A program made the translations under genes and the position numbers. Below are positions 46,831 to 58,870 of a stretch of DNA of 64,000 nt, in pieces. The stretch's first letter is position 1, and each line of letters begins with the position of its first letter. Origin of the DNA: Wurfbainia villosa (lineage: Eukaryota; Streptophyta; Magnoliopsida; Zingiberales; Zingiberaceae). The notes beneath the pieces were generated by a model. The model saw nothing but the letters and a program-made list of their open reading frames with translations. It was not told where the DNA came from and did no database searches. The stretch covers positions 46,442,621 through 46,506,620 of the forward strand of contig CM045993.1 of NCBI GenBank assembly GCA_025175895.1, in the 5' to 3' direction.

Positions 46831-47537
46831 TGGCCGAAACATGTAAGGGCTAAAATCCTTGTACTTTTGACCCTAAAGATTCCTACTTGAAGCATACAAC
46901 CCATAAAAATTTCCCTAGTAGCATTTTCATGAATCCTAGCCCATAAACTTAGTTAGCCGAGACCTAGGGGGCTACAACTTCATATTTCTTTCATGTAACC
47001 TATCCTACAAAACTAATATATTGCAGGTGAGGGAATCTTACATCCTTCACTTGCTTGTAGTGGGTAGTTGACCTTATGGAAGCCAAGAACTAGCTTCTCC
47101 TTGCTTGGATGAGGTTCGGCCAAAGGTGAAAATGGAGAGGGGGAGAGATGGGTTTTCGGTGAGGAAGAAGAAGGGAAGAAGAAGTGGCCAAGTGGAAACT
47201 TCCTTCTTCTTTATAAAGGGAGGAAGAGAAGTTTCTCTTCTCTTTTCCATGCCCCTTCATTTACCCTCATCACACTTATCTACAATTTCCCCTCTTCTTC
47301 TAATGATATAATCCTATTGGGCTTCTGGTTAGTGGGTGCATCTATAGGGCTTGGCTATCTCTAGAGGTTTGGGGTTCAATTCCTAGGCCTTGCATCTCTT
47401 TTTGGCTATTTTCTTTTATTTTTCAAAAAAGCCCCCATCAATCCCATTATTGTAAAGCCAAAAACTCTCATAAAATTGCTAGAAATTTTACGGGCGTTAC
47501 AATCCCTCATACCTTGTAAAAGTTTCGTCCTCGAAAC

Positions 47538-47936
47538 TTAAAACAATTCCGGGTACTTCTGCTTCATGTCCTCCTCTCGTTCCCAGGTAGCTTCCTCGTA
47601 TCGCGGATTCTGCCACAGGACCTTTACTAAGGGCACTTCTTTGTTCCTTAGTCTCTTGACATCTCGGTCTAATATCTGGATAGGCCGACTTTCAATACTC
47701 AGGTCCTCTTGAACTTGTACTGTTTGCGGCTCGATCACTTGGTCCGCACTGGATATGCATTTCTTGAGCACAGAGACATGGAACACGTTGTGTATAGCCG
47801 ACATCTCTTGAGGCAGCTCCAGCTTGTATGCTACCTTGCCAACCCTCTGCAATATCGGATACGGTCCCACGTAGCGTGGATTCAGTTTACCCTTCCTTCC
47901 GAATCTCATCACTCCCTTCATATTGTCACTTTGTGA
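47538..47936 (-). pseudogene. pol: GypC pol C-terminus (chromodomain-like)
   Basis: The frame 47921-47538 reads KLNPRYVGPYPILQRVGKVA, YKLELPQEMSAIHNVFHVSV, then VPLVKVLWQNPRYEEATWER and KYPELF-stop. The last part resembles the truncated chromodomain at the integrase end of plant chromoviruses, thought to guide insertion into heterochromatin. The frame is separated from the integrase core by a shift at about 47925-47990. Confidence 0.88.
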
Positions 47937-47961
47937 AATACCAAATCTCCGACTTCGAATT

Positions 47962-49245
47962 CTAACGGTCTACGTCGCATATCCGCATAGCTCTTTTGTC
48001 GGCTCTGAGCAGTTTCGATTCTCGATATGTATAGCGGGTGGTATTGTCAATAATAACGGCCTGAGGACCCATTTCCCTCCTTTCACCACCCTTGTACCAA
48101 CAGATAGGAGACCTACATCTTCTCCCGTATAGAGCTTCATATGGTGTCATTCCAATAGTAGCTTGGTAGCTGTTGTTGTAAGCAAATTCCGCCAAGCACA
48201 AATATCGACACCAGCTCCCCTTAAAGTCTAGAGCATAAGCCCGCAACATATCTTCCAGCACTTGGTTCACTCTTTCTGTCTGACCATCGGTCTGAGGATG
48301 AAACGCAGTGCTGAATCTCAACTTTGTGCCAAGAGCCTTCTGAACACATTCCCAAAAATGGGAGGTGAAACGACCATCATGGTCAGAAATAATAACCTTA
48401 GGCACTCCATGTAATCTGATAATTTCCTTGACATATAATTGAGCTAGCTGCTCAACCGAATAAGTCATCTTAATCGCCAGGAAATGGGCAGACTTTGTCA
48501 ACCGGTCTATGATTACCCATATAGCATCGTAACCATTTGTTGTTCTAGGTAATCCCGAGATGAAGTCCATAGAAATTTCTTCCGTAATCCCAGGTTTCGT
48601 GTTCGCGCCTTCCTTCGCAGTCGAGGTGCTAACGTCGCATCGAGCCACATCCCTTTTCATGCCGGACCACCAAAATTTATCTCTTAAGTCCTGATACATT
48701 TTATTAGATCCAGGATGCATGGTATAAGGTGTTCCATGGGATTCCTCGAGTATCTTCTTCCGTAATTCCGGATCGTCCGGAATACATAGTCGGTCCCGGA
48801 GGTATAATAGTCCGCTGTCGGAAATGCGGAATCCATTATCCCTTCCTTCCAGGACTTCCTGTTTGATCTTCTGGATGTCTGAATCACCATCTTGCTTTCC
48901 CATTATATCGTCGAACAGCGTCGGCGCTATCGTCATGGTGGAAAGTTGTCCAGAAATAATCTCTATCCCGTAATTCATTATTTCCCTTTTCAGGGGTTGA
49001 GATAGCATCGATAAGGACATCAAAGCGGCACCGGACTTTCTGCTCAGTGCATCTGCCACTTTGTTGGCCTTCCCGGGATGATAGAATATCTCACAATCAT
49101 AATCTTTGACTAGCTCGAGCCATCGGCGTTGCCTCATATTTAGGTCTTTCTGAGTGAAGAAATATCTCAGACTCTGGTGGTCTGTATAAATCCTGCACCG
49201 AGCTCTGTATAAGTAGTGCCTCCATATTTTCAGAGCGAACACCAC
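47962..49245 (-). pseudogene. pol: GypC RNase H end plus integrase, 427-codon frame
   Basis: The longest open frame in the window. RNase H end: FALKIWRHYLYRARCRIYTD, HQSLRYFFTQKDLNMRQRRW, HPGKANKVADALSRKSG. Integrase: HPGSNKMYQDLRDKFWWSGM (zinc-finger His), then an aberrant segment (about 48590-48650) where the second CxxC and linker should be, then MDFISGLPRTTNGYDAIW (first Asp), IISDHDGRFTSHFW (second Asp, with His and Gly where Arg and Pro are usual) and TDGQTERVNQVLE (Glu). The C-terminal end (about 48080-47962) drifts out of homology. Confidence 0.92.
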
Positions 49246-49256
49246 GGCTGCTAGTT

Positions 49257-49739
49257 CTAAGTCATGGGTAGATTTCTTTCGTTCTCCTTGAGCTGTCTAG
49301 AGGCGTAAGCGATAACCTTGCCATTTTGCATAAGTACAGCTCCGAGCCCTAGTTTAGAAGCGTCACTATACATATCGAAGCTTTCATTATCTTCAGGGAG
49401 AGTCAGAATGGGAGCGCTGGTTAGTCTCCTCTTCAGTTCCGTAAAACTCCTCTCACAGTCCTCAGTCCATTTGTATTGCTGGTCCTTTCGGGTGAGGGCT
49501 GTCATAGGGCCTGCAATTCTAGAGAAGTCCTCTACAAATTTTCTGTAGTTGCCTGCTAGCCCGAGAAAACTTCTGATTTCATTCGCATTCCTTGGCCTAT
49601 TCCAGTTCCTCACAGCTTCAATCTTTATTGGGTCTACCATGATTCCTTTTTTAGAGATGACATGACCCAAGAACGACACTTGATTGAGCCAAAACTCACA
49701 TTTGGAGAATTTCTCATATAGTTGCTCTTTCTGAAGAAT
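49257..49739 (-). pseudogene. pol: GypC RT end/RNase H start
   Basis: The frame 49679-49257: SFLGHVISKKGIMVDPIKIE, IRSFLGLAGNYRKFVEDFSR, SFDMYSDASKLGLGAVLMQN (RNase H catalytic Asp region), ASRQLKENERNLPMT. It joins the preceding RT frame across an in-frame TAG at 49740-49742, where relatives have Gln; downstream of it KEQLYEKFSKCEFWL is readable. Confidence 0.9.
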
Positions 49740-50443
49740 CTATAGTACGGTCTTCAGATGTTCAGCATGCTCTTCTTGGTCTCTCGAGTAGATAAGAATA
49801 TCGTCGATGAAAACAATTACAAATTTGTCGAGGAAGGCCGAGAATACTCGATTCATCAGGTCCATGAACATCGCAGGAGCATTGGTTACTCTAAAGGGCA
49901 TAACTACGAACTCATAATGTCCGTATCTCGTCCGGAAAGTCGTCTTCGGAATATCGCCTGGCTTTACTTTTACTTGATGATAGCCAGACCTGAGATCGAT
50001 CTTGGAAAAGACAGTAGCTCCCTTCAGTTGGTCGAACAGGTCGTCGATCCTGGGAAGGGGGTACCTATTCTTGATGGTCACGTTGTTCAGTGCCCGGTAG
50101 TCTATACACATTCGCATAGACCCATCTTTTTTCTTTATGAATAGCACTGGAGCTCCCCATGGTGAGTGACTGGGGCGGATAAATCCCTGGTCAAGTTAAC
50201 TCCTGAGTAATTTCTCGAAGTTCTTTCAACTCGCCATCGAGAAGGTGCCTTGGAGATCGGATTAGTTCCGGGAATCAATTCGATCTCGAACTCAATTTCT
50301 CTATCAGGCGGTAATCCAGGTAGGTCATCAGGGAATACCTCCGGATGGTCACATACCACTCTGACATCTTCTATCTTCTGGTTCTTTGCTGATATGGTTT
50401 CCACCACATGTGCTAGAAATCTGGTGCATCCCTTTTCTAACAT
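49740..50443 (-). pseudogene. pol: GypC reverse transcriptase
   Basis: Frame 50443-50135: VFPDDLPGLPPDREIEFEIE and ELIPGTNPISKAP, then a shift. Frame 50147-49740: MLFIKKKDGSMRMCIDYRAL, YPLPRIDDLFDQLKGATVFS, KIDLRSGYHQVKVK, FRTRYGHYEFVVMPF, and the catalytic FIDDILIYS. All core RT motifs are present. Break near 50140-50230, which has lost several codons (QISKLLSKGFI-type region). Confidence 0.92.
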
Positions 50444-50527
50444 TCTTCAGGCTTTTAGCGCCGATAAAAATTTCCTCGTTCCTTTCTTTGACTCCCCGAT
50501 AAACTCATATGAAACCTCTGCTTCGGG

Positions 50528-50980
50528 TCAGAAGGTCACCCTCCGTTTACGACACTCAATTGAAGCACCGTGATTTGTGCGTAAAATCCATGCCCAATAT
50601 AACATCATAGTCCCACATATCTCTAGGACTATCGTCACAATAGAGCTCCCGTCTGCATGAAGTCTAATTGGTGCGACGCATGTAATATGGGTGGATGGCA
50701 TCACTTCTCCCGAAGGTAACGTGGTTAAAAATTTATAGTCCAAGACTTGGGGATGCCTATCTATCTTTCTTGTGAAAGGCGTAGAGATGAACGAATGGGT
50801 TGCCCCAGTGTCAAATAACACAGTAGCATACTGACTGAAAATAAATATCTGACCTGTGACAACCGTCGAGGCACTCGCCACATCTTCCCTGGTGAGGGAG
50901 AACACCCTGGCATTTGTCCCAACGGGTGGGGCTTCAGCCTCCCTTGGCTTATCTCGAGGACCCTCTATCGTAGCTCGCAT
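50528..50980 (-). pseudogene. pol: GypC protease
   Basis: Frame 50980-50528 with VFSLTREDVASASTVVTGQI, ATVLFDTGATHSFISTPFTR (catalytic Asp in DTGA), ITCVAPIRLHADGSSIVTI, and a damaged end where MIGMDFL is expected (MMLYWAWILRTNHGA). It shifts into RT at about 50525. Confidence 0.9.
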
Positions 50981-50999
50981 ATGGTGAAGCTGGAGGAGC

Positions 51000-51989
51000 T
51001 CCGGGTATTGGACATCTGCGTTGAGGAGGTGCCGAACTCGGGTAGGCGTTCAAGCTATGTGCCCCTCTAGTCCACAGTTGTAACACTTCCTCGTGCCCTG
51101 ACGGCATTCCCCCGGATGCTTCTTCCCACATGTAGGACAGTCGGGATACCCAGTTTGGCTGTTCCCTGGGCCCCCTTTTGGGCCATTCCACTGTTTCTTC
51201 TTGCCATCGCGGTCCCCTCTTCCAGCCTAGTATTCGAGATTTCGAATCTCTGGTCCGCCTTACTCACGATCGATGTTGTTCGTAGTGCTCGTGACCATTG
51301 CACTCATCAATAGCTCTTCGTGGTCTGGGGTCGATTGACTACGCCACATTCGTGGCTATCTCCTGGCCGCATCAACATTTTCAAAGCAGAGTCCGATCCT
51401 CTCCCTTTCAAGATCCGACTAACTCGGGCAGACGTGCTACCGCTTGAACCTTTCATAGCTTCACTAACTGATAGATCACCTTGTCGAAACTCGAGGAACT
51501 CATCGTAGTGCTTATTTGTGATCCGTCTCTGAAAGAACTCCTCAAGAACTCCGATTCAAAGTCCGCCCACCTCATTTGATTTACTTGTCTCTTTGCTTTG
51601 ACTCTCTCCCACCACATCCTTGCATCTCCTAAAGAGAACGAGGCACATTTTATCTTTTCGTGCTCGGGCCAATCCAAAGACTCCATGATGCCTCCAATCG
51701 CTTTGAACTAGCTTGAGCATCCCATGGTTCGGCACGAAGAAATTTTCTAGTTTCACCGCGCCATCAATCGATAGGCTGGGCGGACCCGGTGGCAAGATTG
51801 ATTAGCGGTGCTTGCACCATAGTGGTCGTGTTAGGAGTTACGCTCGCGTCCCTCGTGTGGTGCTAGGGTTCCCTTGTTGATTCGTGAGAGCATTGATAAC
51901 CAGTTCTGCGACCGACGAGCTCTGCAGAACTACATGCATCAACCGTGGGGTGCCGAGTCATTCCCTCTAGCACTACGCCTCCTGCTCAT
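51000..51989 (-). pseudogene. gag: GypC gag with zinc knuckle
   Basis: A likely start is the ATG at 51989 (MSRRRSARG...), chosen for its position about 390 bp after the PBS. The capsid core is at 51686-51453 (CASFSLGDARMWWERVKAK, WADFESEF), then QISTTMSSSSFDK where frames have shifted. The zinc knuckle (51150-51060, reverse) reads CPTCGKKHPGEC and CYNCGLEGHIA, ending at a TAG. Several frameshifts. Confidence 0.85.
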
Positions 51990-52377
51990 GTTATCTAAGT
52001 GATAAATAAATAATTAATTAAGGTATTATTATAATTTCTTCTCATATACAGGCATCTAACATCCCATATCGTAAACAAGGTAAGGTATCCTTTCTAGTGA
52101 TATTCCTAGGTTAGAGACATGTTTCCATCCTATAAGGCATGGTAAGGTATCATTACTATCTAAGTCACGAGTACGGTTCCATTCTACTAAACAGGATGAG
52201 GTATTACTTCTATCTAAGTCACAAGTATGGTTCAATTCTACTAAAACATGATGAGGTATTATTTCTATCTAAATAGAAGACATTCTTCATTATAAAAGAA
52301 ACTTAAGTATACATAAAGTTACTTACTTCGAAACAGCAGGAAGGAGGCTTGATGTGTGATAGTGGAAAGGTGAACCC
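51990..52377 (-). other. GypC untranslated leader
   Basis: About 0.4 kb between PBS and gag, with an imperfect ~60-bp repeat (TTCTACTAAACAGGATGAGG... at 52180 and 52235). No gene. Confidence 0.6.
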
Positions 52378-52389
52378 GCTCTAATACCA
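52378..52389 (-). other. GypC primer-binding site, variant
   Basis: Minus strand TGGTATTAGAGC, one base different from the initiator-Met site TGGTATCAGAGC, two bases from the LTR. The difference is C to T within CAG. Confidence 0.85.
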
Positions 52390-52391
52390 CC

Positions 52392-55300
52392 TGTAACACC
52401 CGCCCTTATCTGCTCTCGTATGGCGCCTTTTACGCTTTTTTTTTTAACATGTTATCATAACTTAAATCTTCTTTTGCACATGCGTCACATATCATATTCA
52501 TAATCAGCATGTTAACATATCTTGTCACATTTCTAACTTGCATAACATAAAGAGTCATTCATGAGTTCTTAAGTAATTGAACAGTAACATAAATAAGCAT
52601 CATCCAACATGATACTAAGGATTCATAAGTCTTATAAGCGGAAGCAAAGTCTTAAGTGGTTCATTGTGCATGTAATATAAGCGAGATAATGTGGTCTTTC
52701 TCCACCATGCCACTATCACACACACTTGGCCCTTCCTGCTACTTCCTCTAGTTCAGGTTTTTTTTATCTGCAGTATACGGACAACATAAACTATAAGCAT
52801 ATAGCTTAGTAAGATTCTTGCCTACTCACAAAAGCCACAAACTTCATCAAGCAATTAGAAACATGAGCATAAATAGCCTAAGTGTTTCATAGCAACACTA
52901 ATCAACAACATACCCACGTAATAAAAACCTAAGCATGGCATAGAGATTACATCAGCATGTTAAGCATAATTAAATCTAAGCAGGGCATAATTTAACATAA
53001 GCATTCATAACATTGTAAATCTTAGACATGCATAAAGTACATAATCACAAATATTCTTAACTCAACTATAAGCATCAACTTCATAAAATCTAACATGTAT
53101 AAAGGACAAGTTCATAAGCATTCATAACATAAGTATCCGTAACATCATAAATCTTAAACATGCATAAAGTCCATAGTCACAAATATTCTTAACTCAACTA
53201 TAAGCATCATAACTTCATAAAATCTAACATGCATAAAGGACAAGTTCATAAGCATTCATAACATAAGTATCCGTAACATCATAAATCTTAAACATGCATA
53301 AGGTCCTATAGTCACAAATATTCTTAACTCAACTATAAGCATCGTAACGTCATAAAATCTATCATGCATAAAGGACATAATCATAAGCATTTTTAAACTT
53401 AACCATAAGCATTCATAGACTTTAACATAAGCATGCACAATTTCATAAAAGTCTTTTCTTTTCAAAACATATACATATAGATACTTCAACATAATCATAA
53501 CTTGCTTGGGGGGCCCGGTGTTAAGTACCACATAATCTGCGTTCCCTAATAGGTCAGTAGCGAGCCACTGACCTACTAGAGCAAGACCTCTTACGTCTTA
53601 CCAGGGCAAGACCTCTTACGTCTTCTTATGTCCCTATGGATTTGATTAACGACCACCTGACGGGTCGGGTACTTAACCTCTTACAAAGTAAAATACTTAA
53701 TTCCTTTCTTTCTTGTCTTATTATAAGGAGAGCTCTTAATCCCTACTTGAAAGGGAAGCATCTCCATCTTATCTTATCATAAGGAGAGCTCTTAATCCCT
53801 ACTTGAAAGGGAAGCATCTCCATCTTATCTTATCATAAGGAGAGCTCTTAATCCCTACTTGAAAGGGAAGCATCTCCACCTTAGACATTTCATAGCATAC
53901 ATGCATTCATAACATAAAGGGGTCCTAAAGCATAAACATGTTCATCACATAAGCATATTTCATAGGCATATTCATGGCATGTTAAATAATAAAACATGTT
54001 CATCACATAGGCATATTTCATGGCATATTATATCATAAACTTGTTCATCACATGAGCATATTTCCTAGGCATATTCATGGCATATTAAATCATAAAACAG
54101 GTTCATCACCTAATCATATTTCATAGGCATATTCATGGCATATTAAATCATAAAACATGTTCATCACATAGGCATATTTCCATATTAAATCATAAAACAT
54201 GTTAATCACATAAGCATATTTCATAGGCATATTCATGGCATGTTAAATCATAAAACATGTTCGTCACATAGGCATATTTCATGGCATATTATATCATAAA
54301 CTTGTTCATCACATGAGCATATTTCCTAGGCATATATCATAGCATAACTTCATAAGGGGCATTTTCATGAAACCCTAACCCTAAAACCATGGGTGGCCGA
54401 AACTTATAGGGGCACAAGGCTTGGGTTTTTGTCAACTAAATTCATTCATGTAGGCATATATCACAGCATAACTTCATAAGGGGCATTTTCATGAAACCCT
54501 AACCCTAAAACCATGGGTGGCCGAAACTTATAGGGGCACAAGGCTTGGGTTTTTGTCACCTAAATTTATTCATGTAGGCACATATCATAGCATAACTTCA
54601 TAAGGGGCATTTTCACGAAACCCTAACCCTAAATTCCTTGGTTGGCCGAAACTTATAGGGGCACAAGGCTTGGATTTTTGTCACCTAAATTTATTCATGT
54701 AGGCATATATCATAGCATAACTTCATAAGGGGCATTTTCATGAAACCCTAACCCTAAATCCCATGGGTGGCCGAAACTTATAGGGGCACAAGGCTTGGGT
54801 TCTTGTCACCTAAATTTATTCATGTAGGCATAAATCATAGCATAACTTCATAAGGGGCATTTTCATGAAACCCTAACCCTAAATTCCTTGGTTGGCCGAA
54901 ACTTATAGGGGCACAAGGCTTGGGTTTTTGTCACCTAAGTTTATTCATGTAGGCATATATCATAGCATAACTTCATAAGGGGCATTTTCATGAAACCCTA
55001 ACCCTAAATTCCTTGGTTGGCCGAAACATATATGGCCATGAGTTGGGTTTTTGCCACCTAAAAATCCCTACTTGATGCCTACACTCTATGAACATAACCT
55101 TAGAATCAAGTTCATGCAACCCTAACCCTAAAAGCTTGGGTTGGCCGAAACATGTAAGGGCTAAAATCCTTGGACTTTTGACCCTAAAGATTCCTACTTG
55201 AAGCATACAACCCATAAAAATTTCCCTAGTAGCATTTTCATGAATCCTAGCCCATAAACTTAGTTAGACGAGACCTAGGGGGCTACAACTTCATATTTCT

Positions 55301-55914
55301 TTCATATAACCTATCCTACAAAACTAATATACTGCAGGTGAGGGAATCTTACATCCTTCACTTGCTTTTAGTGGGTATGGAAGCCAAGAACTAGCTTCTC
55401 CTTGCTTGGATGAGGTTCGGCCAAAGGTGAAAATGGAGAGGGGGAGAGATGGGTTTTCGGTGAGGAAGAAGAAGGGAAGAAGAAGTGGCCAAGTGGAAAC
55501 TTCCTTCTTCTTTATAAAGGGAGGAAGAGAAGTTTCTCTTCTCTTTTCCATGCCCCTTCATTTACCCTCATCACACTTATCTACAATTTCCCCTCTTCTT
55601 CTAATGATATAATCCTATTGGGCTTCTGGTTAGTGGGTGCATCTATAGGGCTTGGCTATCTCTAGAGGTTTGGGGTTCAATTCCTAGGCCTTGCATCTCA
55701 TTTTGGCTATTTTCTTTTATTTTTCAAAAAAGACCCCATCAAGCCCATTATTGTAAAGCCAAAAACTCTCTTTCTAGAGGTTTGGGGTTCAATTCCTAGG
55801 CCTTGCATCTCTTTTTGGCTATTTTCTTTTATTTTTCGAAAAAGACCCCATCAAGCCCATTATTGTAAAGCCAAAAACTCTCGTAAAATTGCTAGAAATT
55901 TTACGGGCGTTACA
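52392..55914 (-). repeat. GypC 5' LTR
   Basis: On the plus strand TGTAACACCCGCCC...GGGCGTTACA, 3523 bp. It shares the repeat families of the 3' LTR but with different copy numbers, and has an extra ~105-bp direct duplication at 55665-55880 (CTAGAGGTTTGGGGTTCAAT segment). Confidence 0.92.
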
Positions 55915-55919
55915 CTTCT
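55915..55919. repeat. Target-site duplication CTTCT, right copy (GypC)
   Basis: Follows the GypC LTR end; equals 44003-44007. Confidence 0.9.
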
Positions 55920-57132
55920 GATGATCTGCGATTGATCTTCTATAATCGGAAAATAGCTCAAAGCCTATGACTCTGATCTTGCTCCTTCTATCCAATAGTT
56001 GGAGACTTCTGACTCTAATAAGTTGACCTGCAATAGTTGCTTACCGGTCTCCAACTCTTAAACTCTTGTACGGAGTCATTTTTAAACTCCTGTCTCAATC
56101 CAACGTCTTCCGGCAGGATCTGATAGAAGATCCTGGCATCCTAATCCAACTATAAGCCAATAACCCCGGGTGGCTTAAATCATCCATTCCTCTTCTTGAG
56201 CTATTAGGGGGTAGTAACCTCTGCAAGTCTCACGACTCTGCACAGTACACTATCACTTACCGATCACCCTTTCTTGAAGCTCAAGAATCCCTTACAATGT
56301 GTCACTAAAAGTGACACAAGGAAACACTCTCTTTCAACATCACTAATCCATGGTCAAGTGATATTTTATTTCCTGAAGATTATTTTCTACATTTATCACC
56401 AAATACCGGCTTGATCTCGATAATGGTATGCAAACAACTCTTCTTTCTCGTATAACAAGAGTTAAGTACTCAAAAGTACTCTCCAAGTTATACATCTCAG
56501 TACAAACAACTCAGGGATAAAATCCCTATGAAACACCGTAACCTAGCCTTCCGCTATCTGCATCAACAATAGACAATTTGTCTTGTCCATTACCCAACAG
56601 GTAATGATCTGACTAGTACAGTTAGTGGAAATCTCTAAGACTGTAGTCTTTGATTTCCATAATAAAGGTGACAACTTGCCCTTGTTTTCCGACTCGGTAT
56701 CAGTCGATTCTCAAAGGAAAATCACCTTCTCGACACAGGTTCAAGACTCAAAGACTCAACAGGTCGTTCCCGTGGTCAACTCATACCACAGTTATGAATA
56801 ATAACCAACACACTATAGGTTATTCTCTGTTATATATACTAAAAGCATAGCCAACAAAACCGGGAGTATAAACCCTATCGGCACTCCGGTTGGTCGCCTC
56901 GGTGGACGACCTCTACTACAAGTCTGCACAGGTGTCATAACTCTAATGTATACACCTACTGATCAAGTTTAGATAAATATCTACTAAACCATAAGTTATC
57001 AGGAATTCTTACCTCATGCTGCTTGGAGCTCAGGCCGCTGTCCATCTCATCTCAGAAAACCAAAACCGAATAAATCAACTCTCGAGAATCCAAGACTCAA
57101 CACAAAATAATTGTATGGCATCGCAGAACCTT
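55920..57132 (-). pseudogene. GypB gag region, decayed
   Basis: Lies between the GypB PBS and the GypC insertion, so gag and leader are expected here. I see no frame above about 70 codons and no zinc knuckle or capsid motif. The assignment is by position only. Confidence 0.35.
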
Positions 57133-57146
57133 GGGCTCTGATACCA
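57133..57146 (-). other. GypB primer-binding site
   Basis: GGGCTCTGATACCA on the plus strand (minus: TGGTATCAGAGCCC), seven bases from the LTR start at 57154. Initiator-Met type. Confidence 0.9.
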
Positions 57147-57766
57147 CTAAAGTTGTCACGCTCCGAGAGCATACCGAGCCGAAAATCAAACAGACGACAC
57201 CTCCTCTGTACGTGGCAACATTTCAGGTTAATACAAGGTCGTAGGCCCACAATAACAACAATATATATATATCAAAACAACAACTACACAAAGACACAGC
57301 GGAAACATACCACAACAATCCCACACATGCATACCGGTATGACTAACACTACAACAACACGAAACCTCGACAAAATCTGAATATACAACATATACATCAC
57401 GAAAACTCCAAAATACAATGCACAACGAACGGATGGCCCAAAACAAAACACGGGAGCCTCGGAGGTGAGATGAGATGATGTCAGCCGGCGGTGCTCTAAG
57501 CTGTCACGAAGTCTTCTACTTGTTACCTGGGCGACAGAAAAACTCAGGGTCCGTGGGGGTAGTGAGTAAAACTCAGCAGGTAATAGAAAAACATGTATAT
57601 ATGTCATATCACATGTATTTTCAACAACATACTCTAGAAGTACAACAGTTATTATCAGCATAGTATATAAATACAAGCATATACCGTCTGACCAAATAAA
57701 CAATATAAAAATTCAGACATACCTGAAGTCTGTCACGCTACTCTGATCCAACCTGAACATATATCA

Positions 57767-57879
<113 letters not shown>

Positions 57880-58224
57880 CAGGAAGAGTAGATCAACTCA
57901 CAATATACTCTAGCTACAGGTCAAGGTATCTAATGGTCTATCCAATCCATATCAGTATCCGACACAATCGTATAACAAATGCAAGAAACATACATGAATA
58001 TGATGTACACCCAAATGCAGCAAGCATAGTACAATCAAATGCAACATCACAAAAATCATTTACATATAGACCGCATCTATATATATATATATTAATCTCA
58101 ACCATCCATATATATATATATATATATATACATGCATATATGTATATATATATGGTAATATGCAAAGCGCCATCAGATATGGCAATGCAACATACATGGT
58201 CCCTACTCGCTACCACGACCCCAG

Positions 58225-58480
58225 TGTGGCCTAGGTGGCACAACATGACAACTGTCCCAACTCACACCAACCACTGCTATAGAGTGGCCGAGTGGGCAGT
58301 ATGATCAAGTAGCATATGAGCGTAAAGAGCTCGCTACACTACGGGGGTCCCTGCTGCTGGCCACTCCGACTAACACTACCAATGAGTGGTCGAGTACCAC
58401 GCACCCAGGACAACTGCATGCAACTCTAACTACCACCGTCTATAGTGGTAGAGTGCGGCACAACAGATGCTCTGCCCTCA
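58225..58480. repeat. Three palindromic units in GypB LTR
   Basis: Similar units at about 58245-58295, 58355-58400 and 58425-58460, each with an ACTACCAC...GTGGTAGAGT-type inverted repeat around CTATA or AATG. The last two recur at 21220-21330. Confidence 0.6.
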
Positions 58481-58614
58481 CACCAGTTACTCCTTGGGGA
58501 GTGTTCTGGGAGGTAAGATGACTGACGACTCTCTCAACCCCAAGGGAGACTATGTCGTCAGAATGCATGCATATGACATGAGTATGCTGTCACTCGTACA
58601 ACCATCTACCACAG

Positions 58615-58870
58615 ACTCTCTGTTCAGCAAAGAGTCATACCCATCTAATCAATACTCTCTATCCTGTAGAGAGTCATACTCAACTGATCGGCGGACTCTC
58701 TATCTTGTAGAGAGTCGTACTCGACTGATCCTGACTCTCTCTCTAATAGAGAGTCGTACTCAATCGATCGATCGACAATAGAGAGTCATACTCGATCGAT
58801 CATAACTCTCTCTCCAATAGAGAGTCAGATTCAATCGATCGACGACTCTATCCGATAGAGAGTCGTACTC
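58615..58870. repeat. Tandem array of hairpin units, sister of 21480-21760
   Basis: Same GACTCTCT...AGAGAGTC units. Several CTGATC motifs of the sister array read TCGATC here. Confidence 0.85.

Larger units (their letters stand above)
44008..47501 (-). repeat. GypC 3' LTR
   Basis: On the plus strand TGTAACAG...GGGCGTTACA, 3494 bp. Starting TGTAACAG it differs from the sister's TGTAACACCCG. It contains four kinds of internal repeat (units of about 134, 57, 75-ish and 125 bp). Confidence 0.92.
44008..55914 (-). mobile_element. GypC: Ty3/gypsy element, probable chromovirus, minus strand, complete
   Basis: 3' LTR 44008-47501, interior 47502-52391, 5' LTR 52392-55914, flanked by CTTCT at 44003-44007 and 55915-55919. 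Interior order on the minus strand is gag, zinc knuckle, protease, RT, RNase H, integrase, and a C-terminal chromodomain-like segment, as in Tekay-type chromoviruses. The LTRs are nearly identical outside their repeats, so this is one of the youngest insertions here. Pol is broken at several points. Confidence 0.93.

Noticed and set aside
57284..57703. 139-codon Cys/Val-rich reverse ORF and neighbours
   Set aside because: Inside the GypB LTR, no domain, overlapped by ORFs on the other strand; low-complexity sequence near the TA tract.
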